64,000 nucleotides of DNA from Bacteroidota bacterium (GCA_963169455.1 CAUJDW010000103.1:62001-126000), one strand, 5' to 3'. Numbered from the stretch's first letter, positions 1 through 8,787 are shown. A program made the numbers and translations. The notes: generated from the letters alone by a model not told the origin.

Positions 1-1
1 G

Positions 2-1711
2 GTCAACGCCTTCATCAGCGGCAACTTCAACCAGCGCCGCAGCCGTGGGGAAAGCGAAACCGACCGCCAGAATTTCTTCGGCGCTCCGCCAACCAACCAG
101 ATACAGTCCAGCACCAACGAAATGCAAGGCTTCTTCGGCATGGCCCGCGCCGGCCTCGACTGGTTTGTGGACAACCGCAATACGCTCACTTTTTCAGGCT
201 CTCTGGTCCGTGGGCAGTTCAAACCGGAGGATGTGATCGATATCCATACGGATTCCCTGCTCCCCGGCGGGATTACCTCCAGCGATGCCATCCGCAATTC
301 CCGGTCGGAGCGCAACTTCCGAAACCTCGGTGGTTCGGTTCTGTACAAACACCTCTTCCCCAAAGCGGGAAAAGAATGGACGGCCGACCTGAGCTACAAC
401 AGCATTTCCAATGAGAACGAAGGGTATTTTAACACCACCTTTGCCGGCTCCAGCTTCGAAAGCCAGGAACGCCAGCTCGGCAACGGCGGCACGGATTTCC
501 TCATCGCCCAGACCGACTATGTCGACCCCATCAACGACAAGATGAAGCTCGAAGCCGGCGCCCGCGCCGCTATCCGCCGTTTCGACAACAACAACTCCAA
601 CCAGTTTTTCGACCCCGATGCCAACGTTTGGATCGCGCTGCCCAATTTTGCCGACCAGTACAGGTTTGATGACGCAGTGTACGCCGCCTACGCCTCTTTC
701 AGCCATCAGTTGCCCAAATGGGGCTACCAGGTGGGGCTGCGGGCGGAAAGCAGCACCTATACCGGCAAACTGCCCGAATCGGGCGATATTTTTGACAACG
801 ATTACCCGATCAGCCTATTCCCAAGTGTTTTCGTCACCCGCAAGCTCAATGAGGAGGACAACATCCAACTGTCCTACACCCGCCGCATCAACCGGCCCAA
901 CTTCTTCCAGCTGATGCCCTTTACCGACTTCTCGGACTCCCTCAACCTGCGCCGGGGCAACCCGGATTTGTTGCCTGAGTTTACCAACTCCTTCGAGATG
1001 TCTTACCAGGATTTCTTCGCCAAAGGGCACAACCTGCTGATCACGGCCTACTACAAACAGGCCGACGGCCTGATCACGACTTATCAGTTTACAGAAACCG
1101 ATGCGCAAACGGGCCGGGAGTACGTGGTCTCCAGCTTCAATAACTCCAACAGCGGCCTGGCTTATGGCGTGGAATTTATTCTGAAGAACACTTTCGGGGA
1201 AAAAGTGGAGCTGACCTCCAACCTGAACCTGTACAACTCCAGGGTAGATGCCTCCAACATCGAATCCGGCCTTATAGATGAGCGCTTCAGCTGGTTCCTC
1301 AAGGAAAACCTGTCGGTGAAACTGCCGGCACAATTTACATTCCAGCTCAACGGCGAATACCGCAGCCGCGCCGCCTACTCGCCCAGCAGCGGCGGCGGGC
1401 GTTTCGGGCACTGGGGCCCCACCAGCACTGCGCAGGGGTACACCATCGCCAACTGGCACGTCGACGCCGCCATTCGCAAAGACCTCTGGAACCGCCGCGC
1501 TTCCGTCGTGCTCAGCATTCAGGACATCTTCCGCAGCCGCCGCACCGGCTCCTACGCTGCATCGGATTTCTTCGTCCAGGAAAGCTGGCGCATCCGCGAC
1601 CCGCAGGTGGCCCGCCTGAACTTTTCCTATCGTTTCGGGAAAATGGATGCCTCGCTCTTCAAGCGGAAGAATACGAATATGAATACGGAAGGGATGGATA
1701 TGATGCAGTAG
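2..1711 (+). CDS. Outer-membrane beta-barrel / TonB-dependent receptor-like protein, 3' part
   Basis: Reading frame 2 is open from the first base of the window to a TAG at 1709, so the start and any carboxypeptidase-regulatory or plug domain lie outside. The visible ~569 residues consist of alternating amphipathic strands rich in Tyr, Asn and aromatic residues, with motifs such as QLSYTRRINRPNF and GNPDLLPEFTNSFEMSY. These are typical of the outer-membrane beta-barrel family (OMP_b-brl_3) related to TonB-dependent receptors of Bacteroidota. The barrel ends at LNFSYRFGK and is followed by a short hydrophilic tail. The likely role is uptake of a nutrient across the outer membrane; the substrate cannot be inferred. 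It converges on the T9SS gene at 1753, with one hairpin between them. Family call is firm, function is not. Confidence 0.8.
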   Translation, partial: VNAFISGNFNQRRSRGESETDRQNFFGAPPTNQIQSSTNEMQGFFGMARAGLDWFVDNRNTLTFSGSLVRGQFKPEDVIDIHTDSLLPGGITSSDAIRNSRSERNFRNLGGSVLYKHLFPKAGKEWTADLSYNSISNENEGYFNTTFAGSSFESQERQLGNGGTDFLIAQTDYVDPINDKMKLEAGARAAIRRFDNNNSNQFFDPDANVWIALPNFADQYRFDDAVYAAYASFSHQLPKWGYQVGLRAESSTYTGKLPESGDIFDNDYPISLFPSVFVTRKLNEEDNIQLSYTRRINRPNFFQLMPFTDFSDSLNLRRGNPDLLPEFTNSFEMSYQDFFAKGHNLLITAYYKQADGLITTYQFTETDAQTGREYVVSSFNNSNSGLAYGVEFILKNTFGEKVELTSNLNLYNSRVDASNIESGLIDERFSWFLKENLSVKLPAQFTFQLNGEYRSRAAYSPSSGGGRFGHWGPTSTAQGYTIANWHVDAAIRKDLWNRRASVVLSIQDIFRSRRTGSYAASDFFVQESWRIRDPQVARLNFSYRFGKMDASLFKRKNTNMNTEGMDMMQ

Positions 1712-1715
1712 ACGC

Positions 1716-1761
1716 GGCCGGTAGGGATGGAATCGTTACAACGATTCCATCCCTACCGGCC
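1716..1761. terminator. 22-bp perfect inverted repeat, bidirectional terminator
   Basis: Two 22-nt arms (1716-1737 and 1740-1761) are perfectly complementary around a 2-nt gap. The hairpin lies between the convergent genes ending at 1711 (+) and 1753 (-). The minus-strand TAG stop at 1753-1755 is inside the right arm. No long T tract follows on either side, so termination is inferred from position and stem strength. Confidence 0.6.
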
Positions 1762-2047
1762 CATCACCACCTTCCCACTGCGCCAAAGCTGGCCGCCCAC
1801 CGCCACAGCATAAAAATAGAGGTCCGGCGGCAGCCCCTGCACCTCAAAGCGCTGCTCCCGCTGGCCGGGCGCCAGCAAGCCCTCGTAAGCCAGGCGCCCC
1901 AGGCTATTGTATAGCAAAATCTGCCCGGGCCGCAATGGCGCCGCATCGAAAGCCACCTTGAAATAACCCGGGGCTGGGTTGGGGAAAAGGTACGCCCTTG
2001 GGGTGTTTCCTCTCGTTGTTTCCTGTACTGATACTACCGGCTGGCAA
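1753..2047 (-). pseudogene. Out-of-frame T9SS type A sorting domain of the gene at 2034-3251
   Basis: This segment encodes a T9SS C-terminal sorting domain: a YLFPNPAPGYFKV start, then IYNSLGRL-like and GLPPDLYFYAVAVGG-like strands, ending GKVVMGR. It is in the frame that the upstream gene (2034-3251) would enter if its run of seven C (minus strand; plus 2048-2054) were eight. With eight C the reading runs without a stop from DPPPPCQP through the FPNP motif to the TAG at 1753. A GTG at 1956 could start a 67-residue peptide, but that is unlikely to be a real gene. I read this as the detached C-terminus of one frameshifted surface protein. Confidence 0.7.
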
Positions 2048-3251
2048 GGGGGGGCGGATCTTCGCCTTCTACAAGAGGGCCGAGGCGGTAGTTGGGGAAG
2101 GATGGTAGAGAGCGACGATGATTAAAAGGCAATTGGATAGCATGTTGTTCAACATTACATGCCAGCCCAGGTTCGTCCGGGTTTTGAATAACATGAAGAA
2201 CATCAACGGTTGCAAAGGAATTGATGTAAATCTTGCAGTCGGGGGCCAGTTGGGCGTTATGAAACAATGTTGGAAATGGCGACAGATAGCCATCGTAGAT
2301 GCTTACAATTGTACTTGAAGAATTAATATCATCCGACTGGAGATTGTATTGATAAAGTGTATCATTTGCAGAGACGTAAAGGAAGTTTGAGTTTGGAGAA
2401 ACGGCCACCCCTGCACCTAAGCCGCCATTTTCTACTGGCAAATGGATGAAATTACTAAGAGTTCCCTGGGTTCTGTCAAAATCAAATAAAAACACTCCAT
2501 CCTGTGGGCTATATCGAATATATTTTTCACCATCTGGTGAAAATACCGCCTGCCCACCCCTAGAACCATTTTTGCTAGACTTCATCCCAATCGTTTGTTC
2601 AAATGGGCCCAATACTCCATCCTCTGTGATCAGTAAGGACAAATAGATATTTGAAGTATCGGCAGAAGTAAGTATCCACCAATCTCTTCCATTGGCATGC
2701 TTAACGGCAGTAAGCTGCCCCGCTGTCATTTTTTCCGTAATAATGGGAACGTTTTTTTCTAAAACCGTGCCCAAACCATTATTCAAACTCATATCCACCG
2801 CTGCAAGGAATAAAGTGTCAAAAGTGACAAATAGACCTTGCGGATTCTCAAATTGCATCCATTTATAAAAAACGTAGTATATATTTTCGGAATCAGGAGC
2901 AGGAATAATTAAAACACTTTGGCTTCCCGCAGGATAACCATCAATACAATATAAATTATGGATTTCTCCAATATTTAAACTATCTCCATTTTCCATAACC
3001 TCATGCTCCTTATTTGCAATAGCACAGCCGTTACAATAAAAAAGCAGATCTCCATTTGCATCGCAAATACTGGCGTTGCTGACATTAAGGCTTAACGCTA
3101 TTGGTTGGTAAGCCACTGATAGGGGCGTTTGCTTAAAATCCAGTAGGCTTCCTTCAATGCCAGGAAATTCGGAGGTGGCATTACTGTTATAACCGAACAT
3201 CCAAACATAATCGTGCTTTTGCGCATTCCCAATAGAAGCTACAAATACCAC
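2034..3251 (-). CDS. Secreted beta-propeller-like protein, frameshifted at both ends
   Basis: A 405-residue open stretch with repeated segments such as SPDGEKYIRYSPQDGVFLFDFD and SPNSNFLYVSANDTLYQYNL (shortened here to typical propeller blades), as found in many Bacteroidota surface proteins. The start is a GTG at 3251 in the middle of a hydrophobic segment. If the run of seven A at 3256-3262 (plus strand) were six, the frame would extend to an ATG at 3279 and give a complete signal peptide, MRSLTSFFFVVFVASIGNAQ. At the other end a seven-C run at 2048-2054 ends the frame at LASR just before a T9SS sorting domain in the next frame. So two homopolymer indels separate this gene from an intact, exported, T9SS-sorted form. 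It may be a pseudogene, a phase-variable gene or a sequencing artefact. Base composition is clearly more AT-rich than its neighbours. Confidence 0.65.
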   Translation of the reverse strand: MVFVASIGNAQKHDYVWMFGYNSNATSEFPGIEGSLLDFKQTPLSVAYQPIALSLNVSNASICDANGDLLFYCNGCAIANKEHEVMENGDSLNIGEIHNLYCIDGYPAGSQSVLIIPAPDSENIYYVFYKWMQFENPQGLFVTFDTLFLAAVDMSLNNGLGTVLEKNVPIITEKMTAGQLTAVKHANGRDWWILTSADTSNIYLSLLITEDGVLGPFEQTIGMKSSKNGSRGGQAVFSPDGEKYIRYSPQDGVFLFDFDRTQGTLSNFIHLPVENGGLGAGVAVSPNSNFLYVSANDTLYQYNLQSDDINSSSTIVSIYDGYLSPFPTLFHNAQLAPDCKIYINSFATVDVLHVIQNPDEPGLACNVEQHAIQLPFNHRRSLPSFPNYRLGPLVEGEDPPPLASR

Positions 3252-3298
3252 AAAGAAAAAAAGACGTCAGGCTTCTCATAATGCAAAAAATAGTAAAG

Positions 3299-3331
3299 GG
3301 CGTTCCCGGCAATGATGACTCCGGGAATGCC
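3299..3331 (-). terminator. Hairpin terminator after the 3339 gene
   Basis: Arms 3299-3309 and 3321-3331 form an 11-bp stem with one wobble pair. On the minus strand the stem is followed within about 9 nt by a T-rich stretch. It sits between the stop at 3339 and the possible start at 3279. Confidence 0.5.
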
Positions 3332-3338
3332 CATTTTA

Positions 3339-4425
3339 TTATCGAATAATTACCAGTCTTTCCGCCTTTTGAGTGGTATCCACTCCTTTAAGTACACAAT
3401 AATAGAGGCCAGCGGGGAGCCCGGAAGTATCCAAGAAAGCGGATTGTTCACCTGCCGGGATTGGCTTTTGAAGCCGCATTTGGCCTTGAGCATCATAGAG
3501 GGCCAGTGTTGAGGGGTAAGCCAAACTCCTGGAAAACTGAGCGACTACAATGCCTTTTGCCGGATTTGGATATAAGCTGAAGCCAAGCGGAGTTTTATCC
3601 GAGGCCCGCCTCAGTGGTTGATGGCCCGGGTTACAGAGCTGGCCATCATCGTAACTGATCAGCGGGTCAATCAGGCTATACAGGCTCCTTGCTTTAAATA
3701 CGGCGTCGCCGCCAGCCAGGGGGCATTGGTTAGCCAGGTTCCAAAGCGCAAGGAGCTTGTTTTCCGGCATGCTATCCAATCCGACGGTAATGGATTCAAT
3801 AAATAAGTTGTTGAAATCCCGTTCATTCAGCTCGTAGATAGAATCTGCCTGTATGGTGTGGTTCACATACCAGGCATTTTCAATAGCCAGGGAACGGCTC
3901 TCCAACAGAGGGTTCAGGCTTAGCCTGGCCAGGGAATCGATGGAAGTTACGCCATCAAGAAGGGCCCGGCGCTGGCCCAGCAAGCTATCCATGTAAGTAC
4001 TATCGGCGCCTAATTCCACATCGAGTTGGTGCAGGCTATCCAGTTTTTGCACCAATTGGGCCTCGAATTCCTGAAGGGCCGATGCGCTTGTTTCATCCGC
4101 CTGAAGGGCGCCGCGCAGGAGGGCATCTATTTCATAAAAGCTGCCCAAACTGCTTTGGGAAGCGGTATGGACGAAGGCCTGCTCCCAGTAAGCATCCGCG
4201 CTTTGCCGTTCCTGAAGGCCGTTGTACAGGTGGCGGCGGCCTGTCCATTCCAGCGCGCTTTCAAAGGCTTCCGATTCGAAGGCCCCATTCCTAAGCTTTT
4301 GAGCAGATAGTTTTCATTGTCTTCCTGCGGGCCAGGGGGGGAGGGGTAATGGAATTGGAGCAGGCGTCATCTGTTCCGTCAAGGGCGCAGTTGTAATTTG
4401 TCCCCCGGCTTGAAATAAAAAAAAG
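3339..4425 (-). pseudogene. C-terminal remnant of a T9SS-sorted surface protein, frameshifted and cut by an IS
   Basis: The longest open part is 3339-4313; a TTG at 4148 could start 269 residues. The C-terminus is a clear T9SS type A sorting domain (FSLYPNPAKGIVVAQFSRS, then DTSGLPAGLYYCVLKG). Upstream, coding continues in two other frames. NYNCALDGTDDACSNSITPPP lies in one frame; after a seven-C run at about 4335-4341 (plus), DNENYLLK needs one extra C; after a four-A run at about 4299 (plus TTTT), LRNGAFESEAFESALEWTG needs one extra A. With those two corrections a continuous protein is restored up to about 4420. Beyond that the sequence belongs to the transposase region on the other strand, so the N-terminus is lost. 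Helical middle segments (QEFEAQLVQKLDSLHQL) show no known domain. Confidence 0.65.
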
Positions 4426-5740
4426 GTGGCGAGGATTGAGCATCTTTAGGGTGCTTAAATCCAAAAAAATGTCGCACCTCACCGCCCTTTCAAAGATACA
4501 GAAGTTCATTGAAGAAAACGTCATCGGCCAGCTAAAGGCATGGGCGCAATTGTTAAGGGAGGGGCAACTGTACGCCTTCGAAACGGAGGCTCTTGGCTGT
4601 ATTCATGGGCTTTACGATTTTATCAACGAGCAGTTGCTGCCAGAGGCAGCCCTTCAAATTGTTGGCCAACTGGTGGCGCAAGGCCGGGCGGCCGTCGGGC
4701 GCAAGATTGAAGTACGGCCCTTTAAGCTGCGAATAGCCACTGGCCAGCAGGTTGAAGTTCAAAGCCCTTATGTCAAGCATCCGGGAAAAGGCTGGAATGG
4801 GCCGCGGCAATTACTGGCTGTCCATTGGAATATCATCGATGGGGCCAGCCCGGCATTATATGACAGAGTAGGCTATTGCGCTGCATTAGGGCCCTCGTAT
4901 GAGATGGCCCACCAGACGCTGGGCAAATTTGGGGTACAGCTATGCCTGAGTTCCGTGCGCGATATTACCAACCGCCGTTCGGCTGAGCTCACGTCGAAGC
5001 CTGGCGAACCATTGTTATGAATCGGGCGAAGAAAATGTAATCGCCAGCCCAGGCGAGACGCTGGAGGGTAAGCGGGTGGTGATTTCCGTGGATGGAGGCA
5101 GATCCCGCACCCGAAGCTATGATGGCAACTATAACGATTCAGGGAATGCCACCTACCAAACCGCCTGGTGTGAGCCAAAACTATTCGTCATCGACGTGCT
5201 GGATGAGCATGGGCAGCCTCAGCGCCACGAACTGCCCTTTTATGGGCGCCGTTTTGCCGAAGCTGATGTGTTGGCTTTGCTGGAACGCTATCTGAAGCGG
5301 CTCCATATAGCAAAAGCCAAACAGGTGCAGATTATAGCAGATGGCGCTCCCTGGATATGGAATAATGTGAAGCAAGTGCTGTTGAGCCTGGAAGTACCGC
5401 CAGGGCGCATTGTGGAAATGCTTGATTACTATCATGCCTCCGGGTATATTCATAGCCTGGTGGAGCAAATGCCCAAACGGGTGGGCAAAAAACAGCGGCA
5501 GGCCTACTCGCAGAAGTTCAAAGATTGGCTTTGGGATGGAAATGCCCGGCAAATTGCCGAAACCTGCCGGAGGTTTTCAAACGCCCGGGCCAGCTCGTCA
5601 ACCGGTACTTGAATTATCTGGATAAGCACCAGGATAAAACGCAGTATGCGGAATTTGAAAAACAAAAATTAATGTGCGGCAGTGGCATTATTGAATCGGC
5701 TACCGGCATACGCATCCTGCGGGAAGCCGGGTAAAGTCGT
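4420..5740 (+). mobile_element. Degenerate insertion sequence (DDE transposase remnant)
   Basis: The region between the truncated T9SS gene (junction about 4415-4435) and the palindrome at 5735 is filled by one decayed transposase gene. I could not identify convincing terminal inverted repeats or target duplications, so the ends are approximate. The element appears to have removed the 5' end of the minus-strand surface-protein gene. The right end is missing: the transposase stops shortly after its third catalytic motif. Confidence 0.6.
4469..5734 (+). pseudogene. Transposase, ISKra4/ISLre2-like, interrupted by frameshifts
   Basis: Three consecutive pieces in different frames make one transposase. 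Piece 1 (ATG 4469 to about 4973) ends at SSVRDITNR. About 25 extra bases (roughly 4974-4998) then shift the frame, and coding resumes at LANHCYESGEENV. Piece 2 carries VVISVDGGRSRTR (first catalytic Asp), IIADGAPWIWNN (second Asp) and EMLDYYHASGYIH. A T run at about 5574-5577 is one T short, and piece 3 resumes at FKRPGQLVNRYLNYLDKHQ and MCGSGIIESA (probable catalytic Glu). The conserved arginine-rich end that normally follows GSGIIES is absent; the frame closes at 5734. This is a non-functional relic. The family assignment rests on motif memory and could be either of two related groups. Confidence 0.7.
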
Positions 5741-5749
5741 CGGACGACT
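5735..5749. repeat. 15-bp palindrome AGTCGTCGGACGACT
   Basis: A perfect 7-bp inverted repeat around one G, immediately after the last transposase stop codon. Its half-sites ACGACT/AGTCGT are also the core of the 30-bp array units at 55.9-56.2 kb, in the opposite order. It may be a dispersed palindrome or an element end. Confidence 0.45.
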
Positions 5750-5867
5750 AGCTTTTGTCGGCCATTATCCAGCTGTGTCGTGGGCATGGCAGGAGGCAGG
5801 ATGCGCCGACTGTTTATTATCCGGCTACCGGATTATTTTAAATGCGATTGCCCTGGGCCTGAGCAGT

Positions 5868-7070
5868 TCAGATGCCCCGTATCCGCTCCACCAATTCCTG
5901 AAACGCCCCCTCCCGCTGCGGCCGGTCCCAGCTTTCCCTGGCTTCCAACCGGCCGTTTTTCTGCTCCAGCAGGAAGTGGAACACGAAATCTTCCGGCCGG
6001 TCAAATGAATCGCCCAGGGAGCCGTAGCGCAGGTCATTGAACTGCAACTGGCCGTCGGGGCGCTGTAGGATGCTGTAGTAGCCGTCGGAGAACCAGCGCA
6101 GGATGCGAATGTCCCGATCCTGCGCATGCCCTTCGATCAGATGGTGCTGCTTCGGGATGATGGTGAAAGTCAGCACCTCCGCTTTTTTGTCCAGTATGGA
6201 ATACATGCCGTGGTAGTAAGCGGTATCTCCCTCCGCAACGCCCTGCCAGAGGATGTTGTTCAGGATGGTTGGGGCGGTCATGTAGCGTTCATATTGAATG
6301 CCTTCTCTCGCTAAAGATGCTTTGAAGACTTGATTGACCTGATACTTGTTGTAGAAGGTGAACAGCATATAAGCCGAACTAACCCCAATGCCAATATAGT
6401 TGAACACCGGGCGCCAGCGGCTGCGCCGCCCTGCCAGGAAGGCGATCAGCACGAAAAGCAGAAAGGGCAGGGTGTAAAAAGGGTCGGCCACCGAAATATT
6501 ATTGAAGGCCACCCGGTAATCCCAGAAGGGCTGGAAGAGCTGGGTGCCGTAAGTGGTGCAGGAGTCGAGCAGCGGGTGGGTGAAAATGGCCCAGAAGAGC
6601 AGCCAGGCCCAGTCGCGCCAGGAGGCGTTGGGGTTTTGGCTGGGGCGGCGGCGCAGTTTGTGCCGCACCCAGATCACGGCAGGGAACAGCAGAATGCCGA
6701 CACTCACCGCCAGGGCGACCTTGCCTACTTCCAGGGGAGGGATGGGCATGAAAATAGCTCCGATGCCAATTAGCAAAATAATGGACAGCCATACCTTGAA
6801 AAAAGCCGGCCAGTACCGTTTCCCTTCGTACAAATAATGGAGCAGATACCCCAGCGCTACCGGCGCCAGGAAGGCAAAGGTAAAGGAATGCGTAATGGCC
6901 CGGTGAAAGGCCAGCGAGCTCATATCGTCGGTGACGAGGTTGGCCAGTACATCCAGGTCGGGGATGGTGCCGCCGATTGCGCCCCATAGCATGGCCCGGT
7001 TGCCCACCTTGCGCCCGAGCACCACTTCGCCTACGGCGGCGCCCAGCGTGATCTGTGTTAAGGAATCCAT
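5868..7070 (-). CDS. YdjM-like membrane-bound metal-dependent hydrolase
   Basis: 400 residues starting MDSLTQITLGAAVGEVVLG, the typical N-terminus of the LexA-binding/YdjM (DUF457) family of integral-membrane putative metal hydrolases. Candidate metal ligands are IPDLDVL (about residue 36), FHRAITHS (about 55-62) and HPLLDS (about 165-170). About six hydrophobic segments lie in the first 240 residues. A soluble C-terminal part of about 150 residues (DILRW-like strands, DRPEDFVFHFLLEQ) is longer than in the minimal family. It is transcribed away from the FadL-like gene, with a hairpin and a -7 promoter box between them, so it is probably monocistronic. The substrate is unknown. Confidence 0.8.
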   Translation of the reverse strand: MDSLTQITLGAAVGEVVLGRKVGNRAMLWGAIGGTIPDLDVLANLVTDDMSSLAFHRAITHSFTFAFLAPVALGYLLHYLYEGKRYWPAFFKVWLSIILLIGIGAIFMPIPPLEVGKVALAVSVGILLFPAVIWVRHKLRRRPSQNPNASWRDWAWLLFWAIFTHPLLDSCTTYGTQLFQPFWDYRVAFNNISVADPFYTLPFLLFVLIAFLAGRRSRWRPVFNYIGIGVSSAYMLFTFYNKYQVNQVFKASLAREGIQYERYMTAPTILNNILWQGVAEGDTAYYHGMYSILDKKAEVLTFTIIPKQHHLIEGHAQDRDIRILRWFSDGYYSILQRPDGQLQFNDLRYGSLGDSFDRPEDFVFHFLLEQKNGRLEARESWDRPQREGAFQELVERIRGI

Positions 7071-7111
7071 TGGGTGTTCGTTATATAAACCAGAAGGAGA
7101 AACACCAGGAG

Positions 7112-7119
7112 CAAAGGTA
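7112..7119 (-). promoter_or_regulatory. Bacteroidota -7 box (TACCTTTG) for the 5868-7070 gene
   Basis: On the minus strand the octamer matches TAnnTTTG exactly and lies about 40 nt upstream of the ATG at 7070. No TTG is seen at the -33 position, so only the -7 element is supported. Confidence 0.4.
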
Positions 7120-7138
7120 GGTTGCGGCGGGGAAAAGA

Positions 7139-7170
7139 AAAAGCCGGTACAGGATACCCCACACCGGCTC
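7139..7170 (-). terminator. Rho-independent terminator after the FadL-like gene
   Basis: On the minus strand AGCCGGT (7169-7163) pairs with ACCGGCT (7148-7142) and is followed by a TTTTTC tract. It lies about 20 nt beyond the stop at 7190. Confidence 0.65.
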
Positions 7171-7189
7171 TTTCACGGGCTTTCAGCTT

Positions 7190-8665
7190 TTAGAAGCGAA
7201 AGCCGAGCGTGAATACATACTGGTTCCGGACTACATTATTCTGTACGATCTGCTCGGTCGATATGGCCGTCAGATAGGGTTTGTAATCCTCTTCTGCGCT
7301 GCGGCGCTGATAGGCCAGGTCGAGGAAGAAAGTTTTCTCCCGAATGCCCAGTCCCGCGCTGATGGTATTGCTGATGGTGGTGTCGTCGATGAGGGGCGAC
7401 TGTTGCAGCCCCAGCCCGGCGCGGAAGCGGAAGACCTCGAAAGCCAGTTCGCCCCCGAGGCGCAGGTTCCAGGCGCTGCCGAGCTGGCCGCTGATGCCGG
7501 CATTGGCTTCCCGCTCGGCGTCGGCAAAGCCGTCGAAGCGCAGTTCGTTGCTGCTGTAGTCCACCCACTCGATCTCCGCGCTGAGAAAGCCCATTTTTTC
7601 ATAGATAAAGCCCGCGCTGCCGATCAGCCGCCAGGGGGTGCGCAACTTGTATTCGAACAGCCCGTCAGGCGATTCGGCGCTGCCGTTGATCAGGTCGCCG
7701 CTGCCGTCATCGCTGGTGAGGTAGCTGTAATCCATCGCGCTGCGGTAGCTGTCTTCCAGCGAGTAGGCCGTAGGGGTGTGCACGGCAAAGCCCAGCCGCA
7801 TGGCCTGGTGGACGCGGTAGATCATGCCCAGTTTGAGGTTGATGCCGGCGCCGGTGGTGGTCAGCCGCTCGGTGTAGGCCAGGTCCGTGAAAAAGGGCAC
7901 CTCATTGTTGGGGTCATCTTCCTGATAGCCCTTCTCCTCGCGGAAGCTCAGGAAGGGAACCCCTATAGTTGCGCCGAGCAGCAGGCGCTCCTTGTAGTTG
8001 CCGGCAAAGGAGAACACCAGCTCGTTGATCGAGCCGCGGGTGTCCACACTCTGCTGGCGGCGGACAAGGGCGTCGGGCGCAAGCTGGAAGTCGGACTCAT
8101 AAAAACCGTCCTGGGGGTTCTGGTCGTAAAGGGCCTCGGCGTCGATGGCCAGGCCCGACTCGAAATCGCTGATGCCGTCATTGCTGTTGGCCTGTTCCAG
8201 AAAGCGGTCGACGATGGAGCCTTCCGACTCGCCGCGGTAGAAATAGTTCTGGTTGAAATTGGCCAGCCGGTTCAGCCCGACGCCGAAATTGAAGGTGGCC
8301 CAGTCGGCGGAACGTGGGCGGGAAGCGACGACGATCCCGAATGTGTTGAGGTTGAAATTGGTGCGGTTTTCTTCAATGGGCGTGTTCTGCTTGTCGTTGA
8401 CCAGCAAAGACTCGGTATTGGCATTGAAAAAAGAAGGCGAGATCACGAATTCGGAGGAGCGGTACCAGCCCATCCCCGCCGGGTTGGTGCTCAATACCGA
8501 AAAATCGGATCCCAGCGCGCCCAATGCGCCGCCGGCTCCTATGGACCTGGCCGTGCCGCCCGTTTCGAAATGGGAATAGCGCAGGGCGTCGGTAAAGGAC
8601 TGAGCCTGGAGGCCGGCGGACATCAGTACGCTCAGCACCATGAGAGAGAGAATACGATTAGACAT
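7190..8665 (-). CDS. OMPP1/FadL/TodX-like outer-membrane transport protein
   Basis: 491 residues with a signal peptide ending at LQAQS (about residue 22), followed by the family hallmark: SIGAGGALGALGSDFSVLSTN with NPAGMGWY. The rest is amphipathic beta strands, including FNFGVGLNRLANFNQNY, LLLGATIGVPFLSF and HQAMRLGFAVHTPTAYSL, and it closes at YVFTLGFRF with a terminal aromatic. This is the architecture of long-chain fatty acid or hydrophobic-compound porins. Paralogues in Bacteroidota include PorV-type proteins of the T9SS, but length and sequence favour a FadL-type channel rather than PorV itself. It is monocistronic by its surroundings. Confidence 0.75.
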   Translation of the reverse strand: MSNRILSLMVLSVLMSAGLQAQSFTDALRYSHFETGGTARSIGAGGALGALGSDFSVLSTNPAGMGWYRSSEFVISPSFFNANTESLLVNDKQNTPIEENRTNFNLNTFGIVVASRPRSADWATFNFGVGLNRLANFNQNYFYRGESEGSIVDRFLEQANSNDGISDFESGLAIDAEALYDQNPQDGFYESDFQLAPDALVRRQQSVDTRGSINELVFSFAGNYKERLLLGATIGVPFLSFREEKGYQEDDPNNEVPFFTDLAYTERLTTTGAGINLKLGMIYRVHQAMRLGFAVHTPTAYSLEDSYRSAMDYSYLTSDDGSGDLINGSAESPDGLFEYKLRTPWRLIGSAGFIYEKMGFLSAEIEWVDYSSNELRFDGFADAEREANAGISGQLGSAWNLRLGGELAFEVFRFRAGLGLQQSPLIDDTTISNTISAGLGIREKTFFLDLAYQRRSAEEDYKPYLTAISTEQIVQNNVVRNQYVFTLGFRF

Positions 8666-8709
8666 AAGATTGTTCTTTTGTTTTGAAAAATCCGGGGTTG
8701 TGGCGTATC

Positions 8710-8745
8710 AAAAAAAATGGGTGGAAATCGTGACATCTCCACCCA
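8710..8745 (-). terminator. Rho-independent terminator after the Trp/Asn-repeat protein
   Basis: Arms 8738-8745 and 8718-8725 form an 8-bp GC-rich stem. On the minus strand it is followed directly by eight T (plus-strand A run 8710-8717). It lies about 45 nt past the TAA at 8788. Confidence 0.75.
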
Positions 8746-8787
8746 CTTTCCCACTTTATTGAAAGATTCAGTAATCAGTCCATTCGT

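Noticed and set aside
7403..8686. 427-codon open frame opposite the FadL-like gene
   Set aside because: Antisense shadow; the minus strand has a signal peptide, family motifs and a terminator.
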